This document shows, one piece after another, positions 1 to 12,288 of a stretch of DNA of 64,000 bases (positions are counted from its first letter, which is position 1; every line of letters starts with the position of its first letter). The translations under genes were made by a program, and so were the position numbers. The notes under the pieces were generated by a model. It saw nothing but the letters and a program-made list of their open reading frames with translations. It was not told the origin of the DNA and did not search any database. The stretch lies in assembly GCA_905221605.1 (NCBI GenBank), contig CAJNDS010002250.1:353190-417189 (forward strand), in the 5' to 3' direction. Source of the DNA: Symbiodinium natans. Its lineage: Eukaryota; Sar; Dinophyceae; Suessiales; Symbiodiniaceae.

Positions 1-19
1 TTGAGGGTTTTGGTTCCCT

Positions 20-3000
20 CTGGCTGAAGACATCCCCAATAGCCTTCTTGACCGCCAGCATCTTCTGCGCGAAGCGCTCGCCACCCGTGGTGCTGGAGGC
101 GGAAGTGGCCCTTTGTGGCTCTAGGGCTCTGATGGGAGGGAGGAACCCTCAACCCTGCAAGCCCCAAACCCGAAAAGCCCTCAAACTCGAGAGCCGAGCG
201 GCGCTTGTGCCTCATCATCCCCCGTGCCAAGAGCAGCCTCCAGGCCTGGTGAGGATTTGGGCGATTTCGGGGGGTTGGGGGCGCAGAGTTTAGGAGTTTA
301 GGGTTGGGGCTGGCGGAGATGAACTCCTGTCTGCAGGAGCTACTTGGAACTTTCCCGTTGCGGCCGCCCCAGCCTAAACCCTACCTTTTACGCCTCGAGC
401 ATGAGCCCGAAAGCCCTTCACCCTGGACCCTCAAGCATCTGAGCCTAAATCCCTAGACAGCCCAAGCCCTCAGAGCCCTTTTTTTTCCGACCCCCCTGCG
501 CCTGACTCAGTGAGCAGGGCCACCTGTGACAGCGCAGGTTGGAGTCTTACGCGGCTTTGAAATCCTTTCGGTTCTTGGGAAAAGCTGAGGCCCTCTTGTC
601 GCGATTAGGGGGCTGAGACCCCACCTGGGAAGCTCCAGACCGAATTCGTACTGCGGAGAAGCTCCCAAAAACCCTAGAAACCCTCAAGCCTGAAAATCGA
701 GTTTAAGGGATTAAAGGCTTAAGGCTGCGTGCACGCAAAATCGGGAGGAACACAAAAGGGAACACAAAGGGAACACAAAGCGCCCGCTTCACGCCTTGGC
801 CCCCTCCTCGCCGGCCACGAGGTCCAGGCGCTCCCTCGCCAAGCTCGGCTGAGGCTCCAGATGCAGGTGGAATGTGGGGGGTTTAGGAAAAATAAGGGAC
901 ACCTAATAGAGTCTCCCAAAATCATAAAATTCCCTTATTAATAAGGACCCCAATAAGGCACCCCTAATTCGGAAACCCCCCATGGGTGGCGGTTCCTTGT
1001 GTTAGGGTAGGAGAGTCTCAAGTTTTTGGTGCAAGGTCTAGGGTTCACAGCTTCACGAACGAGGTTTCCGCTCTTTGGGGATGGCGCTAAGGTGCCGACC
1101 TCGAGGAGGGAGCTAAAGGAAGTCTGTGTGATGCTAGGATTCTCGAGTTCTGGGCCTGGGTGAATGCAGCATCTTCGCAATCCATCTGATCCTCCCACTG
1201 CCCTGAAAAGCCCAATCCCAAGCCCTACACTCCGCCAGCACAAGCCACGGATCTTGAGCAAAACCAGCTCGAAACCGGCACTTAACTCCACGCACAACGC
1301 CCTCACCCCGCACCTCGTGATTTCCGAGTTGGCCCGGGTCCTCAAAGGGAGGGCTTCAGGTCTAGACAAGGCCGTAGCAGGTCTGGGGGCTTTGGGGGGG
1401 CTTCGGGGGTTTAGGCGAAGCCGAGGGACATGACCAGCGGGCCGGACATGGTCTCAGCCGGCAAGGAGTTGTGGCGCTGGTGTTGCATCACCTGGACGAT
1501 GTTTGGGGCTTAGGTACCTTCCGGGACTTCCGGGAGGTGGAGCTGCTTTGGGGTCTGAGGCCTTCTGTGGCTGGGCCCTCTTAGGGTCTCGTGATGGCTC
1601 ACAAGCATGGAACCCTAGACTTCCTGGACCCGAAAACCTGAAACCCCTCAACTTAAATCCCAGAACCCAAACTTCGCCAGAGAGGCCTCAAAGGCCTGGC
1701 CCGGCAGCACGATCGGCTGGTCTGGATTCGCATGGTCCTGGATTCTGGGGTTGGGCAGGTTTGAGGGGGGTTGGGGGGTGGGCGGTGGGGGGTGGGGGTT
1801 GCGGGGAGTTTTAGGATGTGTTGGTATTGAGGAGTTTCGGGCCTAGGGCTTTGGCGGTTGGCTTTGTGGGTCGAGGGGTTCACAAGGCCCTTTCTTCGAA
1901 CCCCCCCCCCCCCACATCTCCGTTCTGTTCACTTTGCAGGTCACTTACAGCTCCCAGGAGAAGCCGATTGTCCAGTGTTGGATGCGGGCATCAAGGAACA
2001 GATCACTTACGTTGAAAGCCCTTGCAGCTGGAACTTCGAGCTCCTGAAGTGCTCTAGTTTTGGAGCCACCTGAGCCGGTGGCACCAAAAGGCCCTGAAAA
2101 TCAATGCCCGAAACAACCGAAAGAATCAAGGCCCGATCCAAGTCTTTGCACATGAGCTGAGGTCGCAACAGAGACACTTCCTTGTATCACAGCCTCGGGC
2201 AGCGCAGGCACCGCAAAGCCCATCAGGGGGTAGGGGCTTATATATGACTTCGTGGAAAGCTGCTTCTCAAAAACCAGGGCTCTCTTCTGGCTATTCTGGG
2301 TTACGGGAGCTCTTTGCAGATCGGGCTACCTCCTGGGCTCCATTTTGTCTCTATGACAGTACCTTCCCTATACTTCTGGATGCCTTAGAAGGGCCCATAA
2401 GTTTTCTCAACTCCCACGATCTCTCTTGAAAACCTCAGAAAAGGGCCGCTACATCTTCAGATTTCCCTTATCCCTAAATGCCAGAAGCCGCCGAAGCCCC
2501 TAAACCCTGAAAGCCAAACCTCTTGACCTCTTAAGGCTTCGGATGGGGAGGTGTCAGCCTCAGGCCGCCGGAGTCCCAAACCACTGCTGGCCTACCGACA
2601 ATGCCTCCTACCCCAACCCCAAAACCACAAGCAGGGTTTAGGGTTTAGGGTTTGGGGTTTGGGGTTTGGGGCTTAGGGTTTGCCGAAAACCCCCGAACCC
2701 ATGTTCGGCCGGGTTCGTGGGGAGGGGGGGGGTTCGATTCTGTGGGTTTCATGAGGTTCCTGAGATCTGCTGCCCAGCCGCAAGGAGGAGGAAGTCGCTG
2801 TTCCGCGCGGCTTCGATGAGGCTCCCGGCAGGCACCTCTTGTGAGCTTTTCAAGGTGTTGGCTCTCGAGGCTCTGGGGAAGGAGCATCTTAAGGGGGTTC
2901 GGGCAGGGGGCGGGGGGGGGGGGGGTTAAGGCAACTATAGTTCTGAGGCTTTCGTGTGCTGTTGCTGGACACGGGCTCTGGGGCCCTAGGTCTTAGAGGG

Positions 3001-3462
3001 CTTTTGCTATTGCTACCTGCTCGTGGGCTCAGTGTCTACAGAAGGGAAATAATCCTTGCGCCTCCATCATCTTCATGTTCTTCAGGATCGCTGACTGCTG
3101 CGACACGGCGAACCTCAGCAACGGCATGCCATCGTCATCATTGCCGTCATCATCGCCATCATCATCACCTGCATTATCATCCTCCTGCATGTCCAAGCCC
3201 CACACACAAAACACACCCAAAGAGCTCCTCAATCCCTGTCCTTCAAACCCCAAATCCCTCCCCTAAATTGCCTCACAAACCCTCACTCCCTAAACCCGAA
3301 AACAACCTAAACCCCCAGATCACGAAACCCCTCAAACCCCCCGCCGCGAAAGCCAACCCGCGTTTCACCAGGAAGCACCCCCGAAACCCCTCAAACCCAG
3401 CCCCCTGAAAGCCCCTTGAATTCCCTGAGTTTGCCCCCCTCAACCTTTGAGACTCCGTAAGC

Positions 3463-3503
<41 letters not shown>

Positions 3504-4190
3504 CAGAGAGACAGAGAGACAGAGAGACAGAGAGACAGAGAGACAGAGAGAGAGCTAAGAAGAGAAGAGAGAGGGAGAGAAGAGAGAGAAGAGAGAGGGA
3601 GAGCGAGAGAGCGAAGAGAGAAGAGAGAGGGAGACAAAACTGAAAAGCCGGCTCTTTCTTGCGGCTCGGGAGGCTGGCCGCAGGCCTGGGAGCTGCGGAG
3701 CGCCTCGAGGACCAGGGACCTGGGGAACCCATCTTCATCTTGAAAGCTGGAGCTACAACAAAACACCCCCCCCCCCCCCCAAAAAAAAAAAAAAAAAAAA
3801 CAATAATAAAATTGAAAGCCAAGAGAAACTCCCCAACACCACGAAAAGGCGGGCCTGGAGAGGTAGACCAGCAAGTCCGGGCCGACGACGGACTTCCTGG
3901 AATTCAGGGCTCCGGCTCTTGGGCTCTACAACTTTGGGCACAACCATGAGTCCAGCATATCATCTTCATCTACTCCCCCGAACTCTAAGGAGCCTTTCAG
4001 TCGTGGTCGTGCCGATATCTGCCCGGACAAACCCAGCGGTCATTCTTCAGTCTTACGAGTAGGGTGTAGGGTTTAGGGTTGAAGGCGTTGCCTGGGAACC
4101 CTTGACTGCGGCAAGGCGCAAATTCTCTGCCTCAAGCCGCAGCAGTTCTGCCTGCGCTGCCAGGTACATGGGCTTGTAGGCTTGCAGGTT
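20..4190 (-). CDS. Candidate downstream exons of the CNB-domain gene, or of a following gene
   Basis: Short protein-like segments stand out from the telomere-like background on the minus strand. Approximate positions and key residues: 4190-4093 (KPMYLAAQAELLRLEAENL, coiled-coil-like), 3127-3056 (QQSAILKNMKMMEAQ), 2835-2761 (VPAGSLIEAARNSDFLLLA), 2043-1949 (ELEVPAARAFNVSDLFLDAR, acceptor TTCAG|GAG and donor CT|GTAAGT, 95 nt), 1504-1424 (NIVQVMQHQRHNSLPAETM) and 109-20 (GGERFAQKMLAVKKAIGDVF). Each keeps an open frame with balanced composition and several sit between plausible AG and GT/GC sites. I do not recognise the product and saw no kinase motif, so calling it a cGMP-dependent kinase is unsupported. 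The segments may be the 3' part of the CNB gene to the right, or a second gene on the same strand. Individual boundaries are uncertain. Confidence 0.4.
890..985. mobile_element. Possible short AT-containing element family, copy 1
   Basis: Starts gggtttaggaaaaataaggg and ends cacccctaattcggaaacc, giving imperfect terminal inversion. Stretches at about 9350-9445 and 11960-12060 end similarly (cccctatttttgtaaaccc; ccccattttcgtaaaccc) and share a ccaaatgggggg word. The relationship is suggestive only. Confidence 0.35.
3462..3640. repeat. Polypurine GA/GACAGA microsatellite
   Basis: Consists of (GA)n followed by repeated agagac units and further GA-rich sequence. The perfect purine strand bias creates arginine/glutamate-rich and serine/leucine-rich open frames that are not genes. 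Confidence 0.9.
3765..3800. repeat. C-run followed by A-run
   Basis: A run of about 16 C is followed directly by about 20 A. It is one of several long homopolymer tracts in the window and may be length-unstable or mis-sized in assembly. Confidence 0.85.
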
Positions 4191-4662
4191 TCCAGGTTGA
4201 GGGCTTGGCTTTGGACAGTTGGCAAAAGGAAAGAGAAAGTCATTCCGTCGCGAAGCATCGTGGTTCTTTTTTGCAGGTACGCAGTACAGCAAAGAGCAAG
4301 CCGTTCCAGCAGTGCAGAGCAAACCATTCCGCATTCCGGCGTACTCTCTATCACGCACGTCTCTCTGAACTCACCATCGAAGGCGTTTCCGCTTTCGCCT
4401 GGATCTTGAGCTCCAATTCTGAGGGCGTCTGACAACCTTTGCAAACACCCCCTGTCACCCTCTCCACCACCGCGAGCAAAACACAGGGGGCAGGATGGCA
4501 GAGTTCCCCGCGTCTGAACCTTCCAGTCTCTATAGCTCGGCACTCATAGAAGACGGGAGGAGCATTATAAACGGGCCCTTGAAGACTACGTTGGCTAGTA
4601 GAGATTGGCATGATTCCCAAACTTTCAACCTGCAGACTGCACCCACCACACCCTAAACCCAC

Positions 4663-7600
4663 CCAGGATTGCCTCGGTCTCGGCCACCACCGTGGCTGAA
4701 CGCGGGGCCCGGTGAAGCAGCGCCCGCTCTCCGAAGTAGTCACCTGCGAGAGTACCCACACCGCTTCGGCGTAACCTCCCCCAAGAGTTCGAGCCCAAGC
4801 GGGCTGCCGCACAACTTCGATACCTTGAGCCTGTTTCCTCAGCCTGGCCCCCGCAACCCTGCACGCCTGGGCCGAGCTCCTTCTGATTCTCCTCGACGCG
4901 CAGCTGCCCTGGGGCCCCGGACGAGAAAGCCGCTTCAGCGTCGTTGGGGGACTTAAAATGGGCATGGTAGGGGAGAGATCACAAAGTGAATGGATGCTTG
5001 GGCCCCCTATACACTGGACAACCCCGCTGAATTCACCCGACAATCCTGATGCAGAATTTTGTCATCTCAAGCCCTGAACCGTACAAAATCCTGGAAAAGG
5101 GGGGGGGAAGCTTGCAGCAAAAGAGCCTCGGACCGTTGGCCCCTGTGCATCACCGAAACCCCAACTTGAACTCTCAACGCACTACTAGCAAGTCGGGCCC
5201 TGAACCCTCACCGATATGAACCAATACATGACGCCTATCCCAACAAGCCAAAACTTCAGGCTCTAAACGGGTCAAACATCCTTCACCTAGGAGCCCCTGA
5301 ATATGAGAGACGGCGGAGGGCGCACGAGCCTGGACGCAAGGGTTCCGGTTCAAGGCTTAGGGTTTTGAGGCGCTTTTTGGGGCTGAGTAACCTTAAACCC
5401 CAGACCCGGAACCGCAGGGGCCGCCTCTTCGAATAAAGTAGAGGGCTGTGGAGAGTTCGCCCTTGGCCACCACCTGAGAACAACACCCGGCCGGCCATTT
5501 GGGGAATGGCCTTCGGGTTCTTTTGCTTTCGAGGGTCAAAGTTTGAGGATGCAGAGTCTAGGGTGTGCCAGGTTCGGTTTCCGGGTTGAGTGGGTTTAGG
5601 GTTTGGGGCATGAAGCAGGAACAAGCCGTTTTCTGAATGGTCGGCTTGCGTGCTCACTTTATTCATGCGGCGTCACTCCGGAAACAAGTTGCCCAACAAG
5701 AACAGGAGACCAAAACGCAAAGCGATATTAACTCTTAAGGCATTTGCTGACACGTTCACTCGAAACTAACTTTGTGCCTTTTTTCATTCGACAAAATGCA
5801 CGACAAAAGGGAGAAGAGAAATACAAAGCAAAGGAACGAGACCTGGATGACAGTTTCACAAACCCTTTCAAGAAACCTTCACAAAGCCTTCCTGAAAAGG
5901 AGTGCAGACCCTAACCGGTGCTCCCCCCCTGCCTGCCCCCCCGCCTGGCTAACCCTCAACCCTAAACCCCAAACCCCAAACCAACCCTCAACCCTAAACC
6001 CCAAACCCCAAACCAACCCTCAACCCTAAACCCCAAACCCCAAACCCTAAACCCCAGACCCCAACCCCGAACCCCGAAGCCCCAAATGCAAGCGCCTTCC
6101 GACCAGCCGGCACCTGGGGCTTGCTTTTGCTTCGGCTTGCTCGGGAGTGTGAAGAGATTAGGGTTTAGGGTTTAGGGTTTAGGGTTTAGGGTTTAGGGTT
6201 TAGGGTTTAGGGTTTAGGGTTTAGGGCCGGGTTTAGGATTAGAGAAGTTCCGGTCAAACGCATCTAACACGGCCCAGAATGATGCCGACGGAAGTGATTT
6301 TGCTGCCTTATCCCTACTAAAGTTTTTTCCTATTGAAGATGTTCTCTTCGAGAAGACCATGTCCATTTTTTACGGATAGGGGTTTCGGGTTGGATTGTGG
6401 GTTTTCTATCGGGTGGGGCATGATATGGGGTTGAGTATGCTGTTTTTCATGGGGGGCATGCGTGGTTCCATTGTATTTTGGTGAGTTGAAGGTTGAGGCC
6501 TAGTTTGTAATGGTTTGGGTGCTAAGGAGTGGGGATTGGTTGGAAAACGGTAGTGGTCTCCGCTAAGTAATGAACCCTCAACCCTGAACCCGCAAAAAGG
6601 GTGCTTAAGTTGCTAAGGTCCCAGTTGAGTGCAGGGGCCTGGAACTGAGAACTGGCATTCAGGGCTTAGGGATCAGGATTTAGGGTTTAGGGCTTAGGGG
6701 TTCAGAATTCAGGCGCTCTCGGCATCCTGTCGCATGCCAGTCACCGCTTGGAACGGCAAAGCTGCAACCCCTTTCCCGCACACCTTTAAGTTCCAACCCC
6801 AACAATCGAGGTCTCAACCTTGAAGAAAGCTTGGTCTGCGCGGCGTCTCGGGCTTTTGGTCGGAGATGTATTTGGCAATTCAGAGTCATATAGAGGTTGT
6901 GTGGGTGGGCGGGTGGCGATTGGGATTCCGGAATGGTTCTGCCAGCTTGGCCTCAACTTGGTTGTCCACACACCGGACCAAACTGCAGACTATTCAGGTC
7001 GCTGCCTATGAAACCCTCCGAGCTCCGACTGCAAAGTGATCCATACCAAGAGTCCCCCGACCTCTGCTTTGCCCAGGCGCAGACTCCTCCACGATGGCTG
7101 AGCTCAGCAGCTCGATTTGTCGGGGCGGCAGGCCCTTGAAGAAGGAGACGCAATCCTTGCCATGGTGCAGAAAAGCATGAAACTCACACGCCGGAGCGTG
7201 GCTTCTGGATTCAGGGCCTTCTGTATTCAAGGCCCCCAAATCTATCAACCTAAGTCTCTTAGGCTGACCACCCCAGAGCACTCACCAGACGACCTTGCTT
7301 GAAGGAAACTAAGAGTAAAACCCTTACAGAAAAAGGTCTTGGGGGGGCCTTTCGTGGCTTTGGGCCACTGCAGCGGAGGCTCCAGAAGCTTGCGATTCTC
7401 TCGCAGTCTCTCCTGCAGCGTTGCGAAAACAACTCCAGACCGTGAACCCAAGCTCGAGATACTTCCAGGGGGCCCGAACCTGTAAGTGTAGAATAAGCCC
7501 TCAACCCTCCTGTGTCTCGGAGAAGCCCACCGGACCCTTGAGCTACAGGAAACCAAAACCCTAAGTCCCTGCGTCCCAAACCCAAAAAACTCCCGGGAAC

Positions 7601-9179
7601 AAAAACACCCAAGTCCCACCCGGATGCGCTCGGTGAGCATCTGCTGTATCTTCTGACCGTCGGCGCCCCAGAGACCCGACTTCACGCAGGGGTACACGGA
7701 GGAGGACCTGGGCTGGTGATACGGAAAGGATGCTTTTAAGGGGGCTTCAGAAGGGGTTTGGGGTTGATGGCTTTAGGGTACCAAAGGGTCTGTAGGATTG
7801 CGGGTTCAGGCCGCTGCCCCCCCCCCCCCCCACGCCCCGGTGTCGACAGAGGATCCAAATTACTTTCTGGGGTGGCTTTCGCCATACCACCCTTGCCTAG
7901 AAGCATGATACTGGTAACAATAAGAACTATATGTGTTTCTTTGGGTTGTACATGAAATTCGTAACTCCCAAGAATAACATGTATAACAAGTATATCTGAT
8001 GGTACGTAAATTAATGCAAAGAATACAAGTCGACACAGCGGCTCCAAGGAGATAATCCTGACAATGATTCATGCAAAGCCCGCCTAAACCCCACAATGGA
8101 ATCAGTTTGGGGTGTTAGGGGCTTAGGTAGAGCCTAGGCTTTAGCTTAGGTTTAAAGGTTTAGGGTTAGGGTTTCGGGTTTTGGGTTTAGGGTTTAGAGT
8201 TTGGGGTTTCGGGTTTAGGGTTTAGGGAGGCCAAGGAGCTGCGGCTGCTTCATCAGGAAGTTCCAGCCAAAGGTGCAGCCCCGGCCCTGCTTTCGAGTTG
8301 GGGTTTGGGGCTTGGGTTTACGGTTTAGGGTTTAGGGTTTAGGGTTTAGGGTTTAGGGTTTAGGGTTTAGGGTTTAGGGTTTGGGTTGGGTTAGGGTTTA
8401 GGGTTTAGGGTTCGGGGTTTCGGGTGCAAGGTTTGGGTTCAGGGTTTCGGGTTCAGGGTTTGGAGTTTAGGGCTCTTGCATGGGTGGCGATTAACAACTC
8501 TTGGTACCTTCTCAACTCAACCGCTGCAGCCCTACATCCTAGAAGCTCTCGAGGCCGTACCGGCTCCCTCTAGGACTGCCAGTAAATTGAACTTGTTTTT
8601 GCGATGACGGTGACAAGCAGGCTGTTGTATGATGCAACAGGGACATGATTACCCTCTCGATCATGCTTACACATATATATATATATGTATATACAGTAGT
8701 ATGTGGCCAGAGAGATTAGATAGAATTTATCGATGGAGCACATGCACCCTGAACCCTACAAGCCCTTCAAAAATAGAGCAGGCCGCGAGGGTGGCCACCG
8801 GGGTTCCATCGATCCGAACCTACGCGGAACAGCTTCTGGAGGTCCAGAGGCTCTTTGCCGGGGGGGGGGGGGGGGGGGGACCTTTCAAAAGAGGGGCTCC
8901 CCAAAAAGAGCCGAGCAGCATGGGGTCATGAGGGGCCGCAGCGCTTCAACGCTTGGGGCTTCGGGTCTCGGGTTGGAGTGACCCACGAAGCAAAGCGAAA
9001 GCCCTGCTTAAGCCTAAACCCTACATTTGAAGCCCAGACCCCGGAAAGCTTCCCCTGTCTTAAGTTAGGATGTTCCGGAGGGCTTGTCCCCGCACTCCCA
9101 GAAGAACCCCTAAACACGCGCGCCTCGAAGCTGCCATTGTCCACAACGAAGATGTATCCGCTGGCGCTGCCCACGCCGT
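4663..9179 (-). CDS. Tandem cyclic-nucleotide-binding (CNB) domain protein, multi-exon core
   Basis: Exons deduced by eye: 9179-9118 (SASGYIFVVDNGSFEAR), about 8286-8242 (GCTFGWNFLMKQP), 7707-7620 (SSSVYPCVKSGLWGADGQ), about 7412-7380 (ERLRENRKLL), 7155 to about 7078 (FFKGLPPRQIELLSSAIVEE), about 5455-5408 (VVAKGELSTALYFIRRGG) and 4743-4663 (GDYFGERALLHRAPRSATVV). The first five join in frame if GT, GC and GA donors are allowed. The order matches CNB-A followed by CNB-B in PKA regulatory subunits and PKG: beta strands ending F-V-V-x-x-G-x-F, a phosphate-binding-cassette-like segment, the A-T-V...L-W-x-x-D strand and helix, then the next domain. CNB-B has the canonical G-D-Y-F-G-E...P-R-S-A-T cassette. 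CNB-A has W in place of the usual E (FGWNFLM), so its nucleotide binding is doubtful. At least one exon between 5408 and 4743 is missing from this reconstruction. The product is probably a cyclic-nucleotide-regulated signalling protein; an effector domain was not identified. Confidence 0.68.
5949..6055. repeat. About 35-bp tandem repeat of CCCTAAA variants
   Basis: About three copies of a higher-order unit built from ccctcaa, ccctaaa and cccaaac heptamers (period about 35 bp). Telomere-derived higher-order repeat. Confidence 0.85.
6158..6226. repeat. Interstitial telomeric array (TTTAGGG)n
   Basis: Nearly ten uninterrupted TTTAGGG units, G-rich on the plus strand. It lies in an intron of the CNB gene as reconstructed. 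Confidence 0.95.
8323..8416. repeat. Interstitial telomeric array (TTTAGGG)n
   Basis: About twelve TTTAGGG units with a few single-base variants, G-rich on the plus strand, immediately upstream (minus sense) of the CNB exon near 8286. Shorter degenerate stretches flank it at 8155-8226 and 8416-8475. Confidence 0.93.
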
Positions 9180-9699
9180 CTGCGTGGGGACAAAAGGTAT
9201 CCCAAAGTTTACAGGGGCTGAGGGTTTAGAACTGAGGGTATAGGTGTGGCTAACCCTGAGGCCCTAAGACCCCAAGCCCCCAAACCCTTCACTATATAGG
9301 GAGCTTTCTGAGCGGCTGCTCTTTATGGGTGTCCCAGATATGGGCATTTCCCCAAATGGGGGGGTAAAGTGAATATACCCACAAATAATACGATCCTTAT
9401 TATAGGAACCCCCAAAAAGGGTACCCCTATTTTTGTAAACCCACATCTTGACAAGAGGCCCTCATCGTCGGAGGATTCCGGATCCTTGGCTCGGGTTGAG
9501 GGTCGAAGCTTAGGGCTTTTGCCATGGTTTTGGGCTTTTTAGTAGCTCAGGTTTAGGTGTTCTTGCTTTTTTTTGTGGTTTCACCTTTTTTTGGCAGGGG
9601 TCCCTTCGTTAGGACCCTCATGAACGCCCCAATCATTGCCGCTACATGTATACAATGGGCAGCAGCCTCAATCTTGAGCCCTAAACCAAGCGAAAGGCT

Positions 9700-12145
9700 G
9701 CAAAGCTGTCCCTGGTGCAAGCATGCTGCAAACTCGTAGTAGTCCATCAAGGAAACGATCCTGAGAGCTGTCGTTCTCTGGGGCGATTCCAAACTGCAAC
9801 TTAGGGTTTAGGGTTCACGGGTAGCCCAAAATATTTCAAGCGGGGTTTATAGTCTTTCAAAGGATGAAAGGGCCCCGCGCACGCAGCGTCCAACCAAATT
9901 TTGCTGCGACCCTTCGGAGACATCAGGAACCTCTCACTGCCACCAGGCAGCTCTGACAGATCTGCATCTGTAAGCTGGGCCTCAACGCAGGCATTCCAAG
10001 CCATGAACACGAACGAACCCCCACAGTCAGGGACTATGAAGAGGTGTTATTCAACCAGCCCCTGCCCGAAAGCGACTCAGACCGAAACCCCAGAGCCCAA
10101 AGCCTATACCAAAGTCTCTCAACCATGGCACTCCCCTCAACCCCTCAAGCCAAGTACAGTTTAGGGCTTAGCGCTGGACCTTAAAATTCGGAGGCTTCGC
10201 AACTTAGCAGTTCACCATATTGCATTGTGTTGTTAGATTGTTGTGGTATTGTGCCATTCTGTTGTGTTGTTGCATGAGCATATTGCTATGCTGTTGTATT
10301 GGGCCCTAGACCCCAAACACCCTACCTAAACCCTAAACCCTAAACCCTACACCCTATGCCCAAAAAAGACTGCAAGGGTCAGGCCCCGCCTGCACGGACA
10401 TCGGATCTCTGCGCCTGGGAGGGGCTCTTGGGCCTTGGGGGGGGCTTAGGATTTGAGGCTTGGGGGGTTTAGGTTGGGATGTTCCCCCCTACACTAACAG
10501 GCCTTAATGGGGATGACAGTTCCAGGGTTTGTGGGCCTTGGAGTTAGGAGTTAGAATCTGGCATGTAAAGGATGGAGGATTCAGGGCCGCAGGGTTCGAA
10601 AGTGTTGGGGTATCCAGACCCGCACCCCCACCCCGCCCACTCTCCCAGTTCTTTCGTGCAGCCCCGTGGACAGGGAGTCGCGCAGGAAGTCGCAGACATC
10701 TGAGCTTTTGGCACCTGGGGCAGTTCGGACCCCCAAACAACGAAAAAAAAAGAAACAATACATAGAAATGTGTTGGCGGCATAGGTGGGAGCTTAACAGG
10801 CTTTACTAGAGGACCCACTCCTCTACTCCCCCACTTTGTGCCAGCAAGTTTAGGCCTAGGACTGCAGTGCCTGGTGATCCTTCAGAAAGAAACCTGAAGC
10901 CCCTAAGCTCAGGTAAAATCTTCTCCAGGGAGGGTTTGGGGTTCAGGGCTTGGGGTTTTCCAACCCGGAATCGTTTTTTGGTGCAAGGGGCCCCGAGACT
11001 TCCGTCGCGTCTGAAGTCGCCGGGAGCCTGCAAAAGGATTTCTGTGCTATTTCGCGGGGCTGAGCTAAACTATGCGTCCTTCTGCTCCTAAAAACTAAAA
11101 GAATGTAGACGCACATGTATATATGTAGACACATAATCTATGTGTATATATTTATATATACAGGGAGTTATGAAGTGCCTATAGCTTAGGCCCTTAGATC
11201 AACTCCCGCAAGCAGGGTTTCAGAGTTGTGGCATCAAGGCCAGGGCGTTGGGCAGTTCATGGGATTTAGGGTTTAGGGTTTAGGGTTTAGGATTTAGGGC
11301 TTAGGGGTTAGGGTTTAGCGTTTAGCCTTTAGGGTTTAGGGGGGTCCGCACTTAGAGAAGTGACAAGCCTACCAAAAAACGAAAAATGTACCTGGACACA
11401 AAGCAAGAACAAGAATGACTCAAAGAAAACTACCCATCCAGCAACCCCTTTGCCCTCTATACCCGAAAACTTAAACCGTAAACTTACTCATTCTTATCTG
11501 GAACTGAGAGAACGACGTGCCTTATGTCCATGCCCCCCTCCCTGTCTAGCCCTTGAAGAAGTATCTTAGGGCCACCCCATTCGAGCAAAGTCAACCCCAA
11601 GCCACGGGCCTTGAGGCGTCGACTGCGGCCGCAGGCTGACGGTGCCCAGCTGCTGCGTGTTTCGCACGACTCGGGGCGCCAAGATCTTCGAAGTCCCCCC
11701 AACAGCCCAAGCTTCCTCAAGGCTTCCTCAACTCGAAGTCCTCTCAACCCGGGCTTTCTTTGAGGGGACCTCCCAGCTTCGGGTTGCGCTCTGCCGGGGT
11801 GCATGGGCCGGCTTTTGAACGGTTTTCTTGGGCAAGTGAGGTTTCGGGCTTGGTCTCTCGACATTCTCGCAGTTCCCCTCGCAAGCACCTTTTGTACGGT
11901 TTTAGGTTGCGGTGGTTCGCCAAACTCGCCCCATCCACCAATCACTGACATTCCATCCCAAATGGGGGCTTCCGAAATTATACCTTCTAAGGGAATCCTA
12001 CTATTTGGGGGGGCTATCTTAAGGGGTCCCTTAAGGGGTCCCCCCATTTTCGTAAACCCCCCCAAACCCAGGCCGCAATGAGGGCAAGCTGCCGGACGGC
12101 CGATCGCTCGGCGCGGAACTCTGCACCTCCTTCGCAGAGGTTTCC
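9700..12145 (-). CDS. Candidate upstream exons of the CNB-domain gene
   Basis: Protein-like minus-strand segments upstream of the CNB core: about 12145-12066 (GAEFRAERSAVRQLALIAAW), 11690-11606 (KILAPRVVRNTQQLGTVSL), 11040-10985 (RLPATSDATEVSGPLAP, after TTTTGCAG), 10730-10640 (SSDVCDFLRDSLSTGLHERT), 10013-9870 (MAWNACVEAQLTDADLSEL) and 9790-9700 (LRIVSLMDYYEFAACLHQG). They lie between stretches of decayed CCCTAAA-type sequence, as the verified CNB exons do. The 10.7-kb segment could be the helical lead-in to CNB-A. Function cannot be assigned, and one or more may be chance open frames. Confidence 0.35.
10318..10348. repeat. Short CCCTAAA array
   Basis: About four CCCTAAA units with the C-rich strand on plus, opposite in orientation to the arrays at 6.2, 8.3, 15.2 and 16.5 kb. 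Confidence 0.85.
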
Positions 12146-12156
12146 TGGCGGCTGGG

Positions 12157-12288
12157 GTTTAGGGGGTTCAGGGGGTTCAGGGGGTTTAGGGGGTTTAGGG
12201 GGTTTAGGGGCTTTAGGGGGTTTAGGGGGTTTAGGGGGTTTAGGGGGTTTAGGGGGTTTAGGGGGTTTAGGGGGTTTAGGGTTTAGGG
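12157..12288. repeat. Nine-base telomere-variant array (GGGGGTTTA)n
   Basis: About 14 copies of a 9-mer with two extra G relative to TTTAGGG. The frame-neutral period gives GGL-type and PKP-type open frames on opposite strands that are repeat artefacts. Confidence 0.93.

Noticed and set aside
8770-8862. Possible plus-strand exon (EQAARVATGVPSIRTYAEQL)
   Set aside because: It looks protein-like, but the opposite strand is also open (KEPLDLQKLFRVGSDRW) and fits the direction of the surrounding gene; strand unresolved, so not called.
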